The notes under the pieces are model-generated. The model worked only from the letters and a program-made list of their open reading frames with translations. It was not told where the DNA came from and did not search any database. Shown piece by piece: positions 11,181 to 25,500 of a stretch of DNA of 64,000 nucleotides. The DNA is taken from NCBI GenBank assembly GCA_964019135.1, contig OZ025255.1:9176001-9240000 (forward strand). The letters are read 5' to 3'. Numbering within the stretch: the stretch's first letter is position 1; each line of letters starts with the position of its first letter. Position numbers and translations under genes: made by a program. Origin of the DNA: Arenicola marina (taxonomy: Eukaryota; Annelida; Polychaeta; Arenicolidae).

Positions 11181-13555
11181 TCAGTAATGGCGGTACCCCT
11201 GCCGGGGAGGATCCACGTGACTGTTCATCCTGGTGACCAAGTGGTTGAAGGAGTCCCGCCCGGGCCCAGCCCCCTGGGCGTTGCGGGGCCGCCCGGGCTC
11301 CATGTCTATGGCCACCGCGTTGGGCCCCCGGCTCTGGAGGTGGCGGTACCGGCGGTTGAAGTTCCGGGACAGCGTGTTGGCCCCCACGTGGACCTGCCCC
11401 AGGTAGTGCTTGGGCTGCCCCCTGGCCGCCACCCGCCCCCGAACCCCTCCGGCCCGGTCATACCGCCTGTGGCCGCCGCCGCCAGACCCCCGGGGATCCG
11501 GGTACCGGACGCGATCCCTGTCCTCCAGCCGATCCCGACGTGGGTCACCACCGCGCGGGTCCTGATCCCAATGACGAGGTCGCGCCCCGTGTCCCGAGGG
11601 AAGGACGCCATTCCGCTGCTCGCCGCGCGGATCGTGATGAGTCCTTCCGGGTGCCAGCGATGACTTTCTGGACCCGAAGTTAAGGTTAAGTCCGGTGTCG
11701 TCGTCTCCGGAAAGGCCTGGCGTCCGGTTCCGCCAGTCGCCATGGCCCTGAGGGGCGGTCTCCTCGTAGTCCGGCGGCGGCAGATCCTGGTCGTAGTCCG
11801 GCTCCGGGATGTCGAAGGCGTTGTCCTCCGGTATCGCGTTGATGCTCTGTAACTTGGCGGCCAGCCTGAGCTTGCCCTCATGGGAATCCACGGTGGGTCT
11901 GATCTCTGTCCGGGCCAGGATGTGGAGGAGGGTGTTCCAGCGGTGGATCACGGTCCCGGTGAACTGCAGCAGCAGTACGATCCCGAAGACCGTCAGGAAG
12001 GCGAAGCCCATCGGCTCGAAGTACATGGGTTCCCCTTCGGGATCGTCGGCCCGCGGGATGGGCACGAAGAAGTCCTCCAGCTTGGGCTTCAGGAGCTGCA
12101 TCTGGAAGATAGCGATGTCCCAGAGGAAGTTGAGCATGAGGAAGGCGAAGACAATGCTACTCCGGAGCGCCTTCAACGCCTCTTCCATCTCTCGCTCCTT
12201 CGTCTTGTTCTTCTCGATCGGCTTCAGGTGGATCCGGATGAGCTGGCGCCAGAAGCAGTTCTCTTTCTCCGTCAGGTTCACAACCTTTCCGGATCCCAGC
12301 TCCTCCTCCTGGATCCACACCGGGTTCACCATGTCGTCGCGCGGCAGCTTGGCGACCTGGAGGTCCGGTGCATCCGGCATCCGCTTGGTTGCCCTGGAGA
12401 ACTTATCCGCCGGTTTAGGGCCGGGTGCATCCTTGGCGACTGGATCTTTCTGGATCTTCTTGGCATCCTTTCCGCCTTGCTGGTACAGAGTCTCAAGTTT
12501 GTCCCGGACGGCCGCCATATTACTATTCTGCCCACCGCCAGGGGGAGCCTCCAGCGATGCCACTCCACCCGTGGCCTTGCCCTTGAGTATGAGCCCGCCT
12601 TCCGGATTTACCTTTGACCCAGTCATGGTCATGTTGAGCTGCACCATGGTGTCCTTGAGTTCCTGGAGGCACTGCTGCACCTCCCCTCCCTCCATCGCCC
12701 CTCCTCCGGGTTTAACCCGGGTCAGCATGGAGTTGTAGAACTCGCGCATGTCGGTGAGGAAGCTATCGATACCAAGCCAGTGGAGGAGTCCCTTCTTCTT
12801 GAACTTCTCCTGCCGCAGTCGCTCCTCTTCCTGTAGGCGTTCCTCCTCCATCTCGGCGCGGGTCTTGCGCCGGGGGATCTCGCGCGTGCCCCACGACACG
12901 ACGTTCAGGTTGCACAGCGAATACAGCGGGAGCAGCAGGTAGGCCGAAGGGAAGACGAGGAAATAGAAAAGGATGGGCACGAGGCAAGAGATCTCCTGCG
13001 GGTGCAGCAAGGCGGCTAGGATGAAGAAGCCGCCCAACGTGATGACGAAGATGACGTTGGGGCTGGTCAGCGATTCATCCACGGCGTTCACGATGGTGCC
13101 TACTAGGACAACCGTCATGACGACGGAGTACATGGCGCTCAGGAACATAGCAACCAGCACCTGGGTGTCCGGCATGGTGGTGAAACAGACAAGCACGTAG
13201 AAAGCGACGGGTCCAAGAGCCAGGATGTTGCTCTGCAGGAGGTTCGTGCCGAGGACGGCGTTGTAGGACCCGGCTATCATCAGCAGAGTCGTGCCGGGCG
13301 CCAGGATGCTGGTGAAGAACAGGATGAACTGGTAGAGCATGAACAGGTAACTGATGTTGTCATTCTTGCGCACCGTGCTCTTGAAGCTGGACAGCAGGTC
13401 GGTGATGTTGGCCATGGTGGACGGGGCCCAGCGCCTGCGCTGGTTGTAGAACTCGTGGAACGTCTCGGGAGCGTAGGTCAGGGCGTCGGCGGCCGCGCAG
13501 TAGGCCACCCTGTAGCCCTGCTGGAGCAGCAGTGTGCACAGCCAGCGGTCCTCAC
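11181..13555 (-). CDS. Exon 28: EDRW, QRRRW, membrane channel and cytoplasmic tail
   Basis: Residues about 1735-2525. EDRW (catalytic Asp region) and QRRRW (product-binding, processivity) open the exon. Five to seven membrane helices form the translocation channel, ending with SWGTRE at 1955-1960. A charged helix follows ([20 protein letters not shown]), then a pair of membrane segments and a long hydrophilic tail rich in Arg, Gly, Asp and Pro that includes LPPPDYEET, a PPxY motif. TGA at 11181-11183. Acceptor AACAG|GTGAGG. The GC content is much higher than in the surrounding introns. Confidence 0.96.
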
Positions 13556-16500
13556 CTGTTAATACACACACAGAAACAGATTAGCTCAACGCGCAGGCGG
13601 CCGTACAGCGACGACGAGAAATATGCATGCAATACACTACAATACTGTACATTCATTCAAGCTTATAATATCCGGTTAACCGCCAGGCCTATAGAGAACC
13701 GTAAAACCGCCGTTGCGTGTTTATGCGATGTGCACTTGCACAGAGTCGCCAGTACGTGCTCAGGCAGTTCTATAAATAGCAAGTCCTGCGCACGCACAAC
13801 GTACGAACACGCAACAGCGGTTCTATGGTACCCAGCTTAGCCGCGTAGCTGGCTAAGCTAGGTATGTGAAATAGGCCAATGGTGACTTAACGCAATACGA
13901 GTTGAGGAAGGAGCGGTCGATTCGTACCCTGGTCGAACTGGACGACTTGGCTGGGGGACTCGGCCAGGTTGGTGTAGGTTCTGATGACATTGTCGTCCAT
14001 GAGGGCGGACCCCCTGAACAGCGAGAAGCACCCGGGAGAGCACAGCACACAGCCGTACACGTGCTCAGCCGCCTTCTGCAGCCAATGGCCGATGGCGTAC
14101 TCGAATTCCTGGAACCAAATCACGGGGCCTGGCGAGAAAACAAACGCGAAATAGCGAGATTAGCGCGCAGGTCACCGAGGAATGGAGAGAAATAACGAGA
14201 TTAGCGGGTCACGTGCTGAGAAACATCGTGAAAGGACGCGATTTGAGGGCCGTTTATTAAGATAAAAAACAGCGAAAAACTATGTCTTCCGTCAGGCGAA
14301 ATATAAGGATATGTGAATAACGTAACGTTAACCGAAAATCTTAGAGAAAGCCAGGCAGTCCTTCTTCGCAAAGAGTAGGGGGTTACCCCTGGGGACATGG
14401 CTCCACTTTCCCTTCTTTCTCCCATTGACGCGATATGACCAAAAGTGGTTATAAAGGGTCCTGAATATACAACCAACCAACCAACCACTATATCATGCTG
14501 GAACAGAGCTATGGCAGGAGGAATTTGTCAGGCGGTAAACTGCGGTAACATTAATACATTAAGGCGTATATATTAAGGTACCCAACAGACCTTACATAGC
14601 CGTCAGCCATGAGCCTACTCACCGGAACCGATGGGGTGTATTCTGCCGCAGGCGGAGGCCACTTTCGGGTTAGTCTTCATCTGATCCACCAGGAGGCGCA
14701 CTGCTTCCGGTTTGAAATCGACATCTCCGTCTAGAGCGAGGATGAAGGTGTTCTGGGCCTGGGTGGGAGGATGGGGGGGGGGGGGTGGAAAAGAAGAGAT
14801 ATAGGTGACTTACGGATCATTTAGAATCCATAGATTAATATGTCATTGTTTCATTGCCTGGACCTGAAACTTTCTTTTTGATTGAACTGTGTACTGTGAC
14901 ACTTGCATTTATATTAAAATTGTGTTTCAAACAAAATTATTGAAAAACTCCTTATCTTGTTCTGTAAACTCCTTGCCTGTATTACACCTAATTTTTGCAC
15001 ACGATTTGGCATAGTCGCCAAATAAATTTACGGACAATTACGAATGCATTTGATTTCATCCATTTGTTACATATGCAAAAACATGCCTATGTATACATAA
15101 CACATTTTGTGTGGCAATACAATTTTAAAAGTAAATAGAAACTCATGAAACAAGATAAGAAATCAATAAATAACAATAATAAAAAATGAAACAAAATAGG
15201 AAATAAATAAATGAAAATAAATAAAATGAATTAAAGAAGAAGAACATACAAACGCAAAAATAAGCAAAAATAAGAAAAAATAGGAACAAAATAAGAAAAA
15301 ATAAGAAAAAATTAATAAATAAAAAATCTCCTCTCACCTTGTGGGCCATCTTTGGCGTGAGATACTGGAAGATGGACCCTGGCAGGAATTCCTGCAGGTT
15401 GCGGTTGCGCCCTCTCTTGTCTTTGACCACTTCGGGGGCTGCCAGCTCGTCCTCCAGGCAGATCAGGCGGTACCCCAGCAGGAAGTACATGTACATGCAT
15501 TGCGACCACCGCTTCTTGTGACGAATCTTGTTCTTGTCCTTGAGGTGCACGATCATCTTGGTACCCCCGGGCAGGGTCCAGGTGAGGCGACCGCCGTACG
15601 GCGTGGGGGTCTTCTCGGGGTATTCCAGGAACACGGCGCATTGGTGGATGGAGCTGGGGGTAGAGAGAAGCGGGGGTAAATTTTTGCTATATATCTAATC
15701 CTTAAACGTTTTGTCATCAGATATATACAAACTGGTTAGCTCTGTGCTTGTATAAGTTTAAAGGGATAGTAAAATCAGATCCATTATACCTGTTGTATTC
15801 AGTACTGATACACATTTCAGGATTGGTATGCAACGTGAAACATATATATTTCATTATTTATAATTTTGGTGTTTTATAATAATAATAATAATAATAATAA
15901 TCAGTTTATTGTGCACTGTAGGCTCACAGCCTCAAAGTACAAATATATGTATATATACAAATAACATCAAGTAAATAAGGTAACATTTTGAATCAGTTTT
16001 TCCCTTAATTTGTACGCATCGCGGAGAAATAGCACGATGTTATATAGGGTGGGGGTATCTATTGACATCATCAAAAAGGTAAATTCCCAACTCAAGTTCT
16101 GCTTCTGGTCTGTGACTTCAGGTAGGTATTTTTTTCGTGACGCTTGATACAAAGGGCATGTTTTATCTAACGTTTGTTACAGAGGTTAGAAGTAAGGCAT
16201 TTTGCATTGATATAATGATGGATACGTGCATTTCCTGCTTATGTAAAAATATTACAAATGTGGCGGCTCGCAAACGCCATTTTGTCAAGTGACTCACCTG
16301 GCTGCGTCATCTATGACCTGCACGAGTTGTTTGACGAAGTCATTAGCGACGAAGTCTTCGCTGTCATTCAGTGTCATCGCGTCATCGAACAGGATGTGAG
16401 CTGCGGGACAACATGACACTTAGCGACGAAATGACACTTGATGACGACATGACACTTAGTGATGACATGATACTTAGTGATAGCATGACACTCAGAGACG

Positions 16501-19500
16501 GCACGACACTCATGACACTGAGTGACGATATGCCATTGGTGGTAGCATGACACTCAATGACGACATGACACTGAGCGGCGACATTACACGTAGTGACGAC
16601 ATTACATGTAGTGACGACATGACACGTAGTGACGACATGACACTTAGTGACGACATGACACTTAGTGACGACATGACACCTAGTGACGAGACGACAGGAA
16701 TACAGTAAAGCCATGACACTTGACATGACAAAAACACCAGAACGACACGACAGAAACGCTCTGACGACAGGACATGGATACCAGTCCGTATATAAATATC
16801 ATACGATAAATCTAAACAATTTCACTAAACGGCTGAAACATCATGTAGTGCTATACTCACAAGAGATATTAACTGATAAGCCGTGACTACGGAGAAGGCT
16901 TAGATTTGCTTGTATGTTGTACTTACTTTCGAATTCGTAATAATCATTGAATGTATGGTCCACTAACATCAAGTTCTTCCGCAAACTCTGGTCGACGTCC
17001 ATCCTGAACAGAAAAATAACAACAAGTTGGTGCTTAATGCCATCTTTGTGCACATGAAGTGGACCAAGAAACGCATGGAAAAAGTAAACACTGGAGACGG
17101 GCCGAGAAGGATGCGTTCTCTCCTACGTACGTCACAGGTCTGTACTTTACAGGCCTGAACAATATAGGCCGGTATCATGTAGGCATGCACTATGTAGGCC
17201 TGTACAATGTAGGCCTGTACTATGTAGGCCTGTACTATGTAGGCCTGTACTATGTAGGCCTGTACTATATAAACACGCTATGTAGAACTGCACGATATAA
17301 GCCTGTACTCTGTAAAACTGCACGATACAAGCCTGTACTATATAGACCTGTACGTTATAAGCCTGTACTATATAGACCTGTACGATTTAAGCCTGTACTA
17401 TACAGACCTGAACGATATAAGCCTGTACTATATAGACCTATACGATATAGGCCTGTACTATATAAACACGCTATGTAGACCTGTACGATATAGGCCTGTA
17501 CTATATAGACCTGTACGAAATAAGCCCGTACTATATAGACCTATACGATATAGGCCTGTACTATATACACACTATGTAGACCTGTACGATATAAACCTGT
17601 ACTATATACACACTATCTAGACCTGTACGATATAAACCTGTACTATATAGACCTGTACGATATAAGCCAGTACTATATAGACCTGTACGATATAAGCCTG
17701 TACTATACAGACCTGAACGATATAAGCCTGTACTATATAGACCTATACGATATAGGCCTGTACTATATAAACACGCTATGTAGACCTGTACGATATAGGC
17801 CTGTACTATATAGACCTGTACGAAATAAGCCCGTACTATATAGACCTATACGATATAGGCCTGTACTATATACACACTATGTAGACCTGTACGATATAAA
17901 CCTGTACTATATACACACTATCTAGACCTGTACGATATAAACCTGTACTATATAGACCTGTACGATATAAGCCAGTACTATATAGACCTGTACGATATAA
18001 GCCTGTACTATATACACACTATGTAGACCTGTACGATATAAGCCTGTACTATATAGACACTATCTAGACCTGTACGATATAAACCTGTACTATATAAACA
18101 CGCTATGTAGACCTGTACGATATAAGCCTGTACTATATAGACATGCACGATAGAAGCCTGTACTATATACACACTATGTAGACCTGTATGATATAAGCCT
18201 GTACTATATAAACACGCTATGTAGACCTGTACGATATAAACCTGTACTATATAGACCTGTACGATATAAGCCTGTACTATATAAACACTATGTAGACCTG
18301 TACGATATAAGCCTGTACCGTATAAACACGCTATGTAGGCCTGTACCATATGTAGGCGTGTACTTCGTACATCTCTTAAGCACACGACGAGAGCCACCTA
18401 CCGGAAGATTGACTTGAGCAGCTGGGTCATTTCATTCTTCGTCTCGTGCCACATGGTGGCGCACGCGTATATCATGGGCACGGTGGTCTTCACCTGGTTG
18501 GAGGGCAGTGCGGCGGGGGCCTTGTCCAGGGTGCCTTGGGTGCCCTGGGTGTCCAGGGTCTCCGGCAGGGACTTGTCGTCCCCGATCTTACTCGGGGCAT
18601 TGCTGTTCAGCTTCATCTTATCCAAGGTCGTGACTTCTGACGCCTGGTCCTGGTCCTTGGCTTTGACCTCCTCGGCATTGTTGGGCTTGTGGATAGAGGG
18701 CAGCACCTGGTCCCAGCGACGTCTGTTGAGCAGCAGGGATTGCTCCAGGAAGCATCCGTCGTACAGCGGGCGCACGAACAATCTGTGGGGAAAGGTCAAG
18801 GTCACAGATGTGGTTCATAATCCCTACCTGTAATAATATGCCACCACCCTGACGACGTCATCATCTAGTGATGTTGGTATCAAAATGCGATGATGTTGTC
18901 AGAGTAGAGTAGATTACTAAGTGTGTAATGTGGAAAAAGTAAGGACTTCTGCTTATGCAGAACGCGCTCCTCTTTAAGCACTTCGAATGGAAACAAGTAG
19001 CGGATCCTTTGTGACATAATTCAAAGTTTAAATATATAGAACAATATTGTTTAAGGCTTGGTTGTGGTGAGGAGATACTGTCTTTTGGTTTTTGAATTAT
19101 TATTTACATTTATTGTTTCTTCAGAAAAGTTCTTTTTAGTGTACAGTTGGCAGAAGATGATGCTAGAATATTCACTTCACGCATTAAACATCATGTATAT
19201 GATCAAAGGAAAAGATATTTAACACATGTAAAAGTGAGGAATACTCCGCATGATAGAGTAATCAACAAGTGCTGGTATCTATTAAAGGATAAAGGCTTTT
19301 ACTGTGGCAGATATACCACCTCTATTGAGAGGGTCGTATATGTATATGAGACATAAGCTAGCGGCGGTAGGTCTGACTTACATGTCGCCGCGCTCCATTG
19401 GGTTCTGCCTCGGCCACCAGATGTGTCCCGCGATGACCAGCTGCGCCAGCCAGACGACCACCAGCAGCGAGAACTGCCAGATGGTCTCCGTCTGGAGCTG

Positions 19501-22500
19501 ATCCAGGTCCGTATACCACTCGGGGCAGTGCCAGGCGAACACCCCGACGTGCGGGATGAAGTGGAAGACGCACTGACTCATGAGGAGAGCCACGGTGACG
19601 GGGGTGGCAAGCACCAGCGGCAGGTTGAAGCCCACCTTCTGCATGCAGAGCTTACAGCTCAGGGTGGCGAGCCAGAATCCGAACAGGGATCCCAGGACCT
19701 GGGCCAGGGCTGGAGCGTACTCCATCAGGACGCGGGTCGTGGCCTTCCGCGTGTAGTTCCGGACGTAGATATCGAAGGAGAAAGGGTGGAGCGCGAAGAA
19801 GGGGAATGCCAGGATGACGCCGGCGTTCCAGAGACTGGTCATGATGGAGGCCTTCTGGCGCAGCCGGTGCATGGTCTCCACCCAGGAGTGGATCGGGATC
19901 CGGAGGCGCCCGCCGCACAGACTCATGTCGGTGTCGGTGAAGTTCTCCCACCACGTCATGGAGAGTATCACCAGGGCCACCGGGTACAGCCAATGGTGCA
20001 TCGCCACGTTATCGGACCCCCGCGCGGCGGAAGTCATGTTCCGGAAGTAGACGTCCAGGTACCCTTGCGGGTCATCGATGTCAGGGGTCATGGTGGGGGT
20101 GGTGGTTGTGCCGTTGCCGCGGCTGGGTGGGAAGAGGGGGAAGTCGAAGTAGCCTGCGGCCAGCGCCGCCACGACCGCCATCTGCGCCAGCATGGCCAGC
20201 ACGTTGAAGACGCGCCACACCCACTTCCGGCTGGTGTCGGTCCAGCACGACCGGGCCGCCGCCTTCGTGCCCTCCAGCGACCCCTGGGTGGAGGACGTGT
20301 CGTCATCATGATGGGCGTGGACGAAGGTGACCTGGTGCTGGGTGATGGCGGGGGGCAGGGCGAAGGCCATCTTGAAGACGCCGGGAACCAGGCAGGTGGC
20401 GACCATCAGGAGGCAGGCCCGGATCATGTCCAGCTCCGGAAGAACCAGGAAGACCACCGTGCAGGCGGCCAGCGTCTGCGCGGTCTCCGCCATCAGGATC
20501 TAAATCACACAGCAAGCAGGTCAACTCTCAGTCTGTCTGGATCATACAGCAAGCAGGTCAACTCTCAGTCTGTCTGGATCACACAGCAGTCAGGTCAAAT
20601 CTCAGTCTGTCTAGATCACCCAGGAAGCAGGTCAACTCTCAGTGTGTCTGGGTCACACATCAAGCAGGTCAACTCCCAGTGTGTCTGGATCCCACAGCAA
20701 GCAAGTCAACTCTCAGTTTGTCTGGATCACACAGCAAGCAGGTCAAATCTCAGTGTCTCTGGGTCACACAGCAAGCAGGTCAACTCCCAGTGTGTCTGGA
20801 TCACATGGCAAGCAGGTCAACTCTCAGTCTGTCTGGATCACACAGCAAGCAGGTCAACTCTAAGTCTGTCTGGATCACACAGCAAGCAGTTCAACTTTCA
20901 TCCAATCAGCATCCAAATGGTATAGCACACCACACAGTCAAGTCTTAAGGTATCAGGATATGTTTACCGGATATATCTGGCAACAATGTACGCAAAGAAG
21001 TTATGTCCGAGAGACCTTGGTATCCGAGAGTGAATATTTGCTAATGCTTACTCTGAGAGCTGGAACAGAGTGGGCCAGGGGTGGCTCCCCAATAGACCTT
21101 ACTTACCGCAAAGAGCTGGGACAGGCTGGGCCAGGGGTGGCTACCGAAAAGGCCTCGAAAGGCGTGGACCAGGAAGGTGAGGCCGTGAGGGGTGGCCAGA
21201 CAGATCACCAGCAGGGTGACCAGAGTGTTCCGCTCCCTGACCGTCACTGCCTCCAAGTCCCCCAGCTCTGCCCGTGGCTAGAGGGTAAAGGTGAGTTGGC
21301 CATGGGTACTGCGGTCATAAACGTTAAATGTATTGCTGGAGCCGAGAACCCTCTGCAAGTGTTCTCTATTATCGCTCATTCTAACAGATTACAACAAGAG
21401 CACGTGCTCTCAACTATCTCTCAATCTAACATTAACGACGAAATCATTAGTTAAGCCTTCAGCATTTAAAAAGACGGACGCTTATTTCTTCTTCATATTT
21501 AATGGAAATAATTACAAATTATATAATAATAAAATTACGGCGCGGGTGTATTACCAGTTGATGGTCGATGGCGGTGAAGGCGGCCTGGAGCCGACTGAGG
21601 CTGGTGGTGATGAGGAGGAGGCTTCCCTTGCTGAGGACGAGGCAGCCCAGCAGGCAGGAGAGCAGCAGGATGTACATGATGACCTTGAGGACCCGCAGCA
21701 GCCAGCTGAAGGACTCGCTGGCGCTGATCCGCTCACGTGGGATATTCCGGAAGATGTTCCACGTGAAGCTGCGAGGCCGAACCGGACATGGATGTGTCAT
21801 CGGCGTGCATCATTATACACAGACAGGTATGATAAATGGTATAAAAGCGGCTATCCCTGCAAAGCATTTGAAGGGGATTTGCGGGTTTGTTTCAAACGTG
21901 GGATATAAAAATCCGTCAACCCAAAAAAAACAGTATTTTCAACAGTTTTTAACAAAAACACCATACGAGAACCTTTGCGTTATCAAGAAAAAGGCGAGTT
22001 TTTGCTGCTGTCAGCATTATAGTATATTTAATCTCATCCCCTGAAGAGTGATAAGCCATCCTTCTCACAAGCCCCCCCCCCCTCCGAGGGCCTAGTCCCC
22101 CACCCCCGCACTGTGGTTGGCCGTCACCCCTCGTGTACTTTTAAAGTATAAATCTACACATAAAGCAGTTCTTGATTACGCCACAAGATATTAAATTCCA
22201 CCGTTTTTAGTCTCATGTATACACGAGCAGAATATAAATTAGAGACGTTTGCTATCAGCTTGCAATTCATAAGGTCCTTAAGTATCAATTGACCATATGA
22301 AATATTTAATATCCCTTAACCATATCAAAAAATCAATATCCACGTACTTCTTCTAGCATGGAAAGTCATGTGCAAAAATGCGTTAACCCTGACAACACAG
22401 TACATCCGGCAGTTGTCGACAAGTACAAAATGCCAAGGGACTAGATGGCACACGCTCAATCCGTTCATACCTGTCGAGCACCTTGGCGTCTTCCTTCGCC

Positions 22501-25500
22501 CGCTCCTCCTCCAGCTCCTCAAGGTCGACCACTTCCTCCTCCGGTTCCGGCGTGTCGTCCTTGGAGGGTCGCTCGACGTCCGACACGGACGCCGTGTCGC
22601 TGTGGGAGGAGCTGCCAAACCGCGTCACGTCAACCGTCGACGCCGCGGTCGACACCGCGCTCGACACAGCGGTCGACGCCGCCGCCGACAGTGCCGCCCC
22701 ATTGCGGCCCGGGATGCTGGCGTACAGCGGGGTGGGGGGGATGGGTTTACTGCCCACCTCGTCGGTGCTATTCATTTTCCTCGGGACTTTCGTCTGTCGG
22801 GAAAGTTAACATGTTAACGTCATTGTGTGTCTACCTTTACTAATAACAGCGGCGTGGTGATGACAGAATGGCAGTAATGACACAATGGTAGTAATGACAC
22901 AACGGTAGTAATGACACAATGGTAATAATGACACAATGGTAATAATGACACAGTGGTAGTAATGACACAACGGTAGTAATGACACAATGGTAGTAATGAC
23001 ACAATGGTAATAATGACACAGTGGTAGTAATGACACAATGGTAATAATGACACAATGGTAATAATGACACAACGGTAGTAATGACACAATGATAATAATG
23101 ATACCAGGACAATTATGACAGTGACAATGGTGGTGCAATGACAATAATAAAGCCATGTCAATAATGACGCAGTTTTGGCAATATTGACTCAATGACAGTT
23201 ATGATGGGAGGGAAATAATGACAATAATGGTGATAAAGCCAGATGCATTAATGCCTGTTTATGACGTCAACTACGCGGCACCCTTATGATTGCGCCCGGC
23301 ACGTGGCTCCTTGCTGCCTCACCTTCGCCTCAAGAAGCCGTCGGTACTCCCGCCGGGCTCTGCAGCGCCGGAACGCCCTCTTGATGACGTCAGCACTTTT
23401 GTGGAGGCCGTCTAACTTTTCCTCCAGCAGGTCACGGTGCCACTCCTTCAGAAACACCTGGCGAGCAAGGGAAACAACACAGCTGAGGAGAGCCAATCCC
23501 GACACAGGCGCGAAACCACGTGGTCGTAACAGACAAACGGGGCTTGCAAAGAAATACAAAACAGTCCATCCCCCGTCTGTGTCACAGCCCACAACATGGA
23601 TTGCTGTTGTAAATGGTAGGCGTGAGTCACACGTGAGCTATGCTGTAACAACGGTTCGCTATATTATGGAAAAACTACCCAAACAGATGGTTTATAATAG
23701 GCCCAATGTAGGTTAAAATGGTCCTTTTGAAGGTTAACTGTTATTGCGTGCGCCATGTTTGATCATAATACAGATTCGAACCTTGCGGTTGAGTTTGCAG
23801 TCGATATATTGTTTTATTTTTGCTAAATGTTGTAATATCGCATTGCCACAGGAGTGAAATTATATATAGGTATTCAACCGTTCAAACGGTAACGTTACCT
23901 TTTCCAAGCCGAGTTCGGCATCAGAGATATTTGCGGTGTTAAGAATCACGTTGCAGTGTTCTGTGACGTCAGCCGGACGCGGGCCCCACAACAAAATGGC
24001 GCCGAAACTGAGAACACAAGAATAAGATAATTTATTAATGATGATTTTGGTGATTCTTCTGACTTTTGTAGGAACGCCCATTTCCCTTCATAGATAATGA
24101 TATTAAATATATGTGCAATCATTCAGTATTCAGAGAGAAACTTGCCGTACGAGTAAGCTGCTGTACCAACCTTCGCACAAAGTCTGCCTTCCGGAGCCGG
24201 ACAGGGTATCCTATCTTCCGGATCTTGGCCAGTTCCAGAAGCCCATTGTGCCGGAGCTGCAGGGTGACAGTCTGGGGGTCGAAGTGGTTCGGCCGCTGCT
24301 GCCCGTTTGCCTTGATGCACCTAGTGACGCATGTGGCGCCAAAAAGCAGACGACAGTTTTACACACGGCTCCCACCCACTCAAAAGCGCTTCCACTAAAC
24401 CTACATATTATGAAGTCATTGAGCTTAAATAGACGGGGTGCAAACAAACTGGTCATTTTTTAGTTGAGCAAACCCTTGGCATTGTGTGAAGACGGGCGTG
24501 GTTGGCTTTTGATGGCTCTTCCATCTAGCGATGCGCCGCCCCCCCCCCCCCTCCCCTTCCCCCTTCATACCTCTTTTAAATATTTCGCTTGTGCCTTCCC
24601 TGAACCATGTCTCGGCAAACGTGCCCCCGGCACGATTATAGCCACATGCATCTCCACGCACAATTACAAATATTATGCAAACCCGAGTGTCCGGCTCTAT
24701 CATGGGTCCCTGTCTAGAAATAATATTTGCTCATGTACCAATTGTGGATTCGGGTCATATTCCGTTAGTTCGTGGGTTATGTCTAAAGTCAATGAGGGGG
24801 GGCGGAGAGCCCGTGATCGGACTACAGGGGAACGCAGGTGGCGGAGGGATATGTAGGAGGTGAGAGGGTTGTGTGTGCGTTTTGGCTGGGGACGCAACCC
24901 GCGGAGTAATCCACGGTAAGTGAGGGGGCGTTTGGCGTGTGTGCATTAGGCGGACCCGATACGCCTGATTCCATTCTCAAGAGGCTCCCGGTAAAAAAAC
25001 CTCTGTAAGTCTTTTCGGCGTCACCAAAGAGTGTTTTGTGCGCAGGGATAATTCGCAGAACTGGATAAGCCCCATGTATAAAGTGATAGATGTAATAAGT
25101 AGGGGGTTACTACCAACCAGCGGGAACTAGGTCACGGGGTGACACAAGTCAGTGGGGCGGAATGGGTGGGAGGTAAATATACTGACGAGGGGTATGGGTA
25201 AGAGAGGTGTGGGCACTGTTCGTAATGTATCAGTCAAAGCTTGAGTCCGGCAGTCGCTAACAAAAGATCAAGAAAGATACGAGTGCTTCCTTTGGCGAAT
25301 GCGCGACAACGAGTTTTGTACAGATACTTTACATTTGTGTATACAATTGTTTTACTTGTATCGCTACTGATCACGTGGTTCATCCCCTATGGAATGGTGT
25401 TCCAAGTCCATCATTGGTTTAGATGTACTGCGGAAGAAATTATTTAACGGTACGGTTATGAGTAACCCTGGTAACGGTAGGGCAGTCAGAGCAGCTTATG

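Noticed and set aside
11187-12738. Several plus-strand frames of 158-309 codons opposite exon 28
   Set aside because: Antisense shadows of the GC-rich last exon.
19423-20925. 500-codon plus-strand frame opposite exon 21
   Set aside because: Antisense shadow of a GC-rich coding exon running into the 37-bp minisatellite; no domain recognised.
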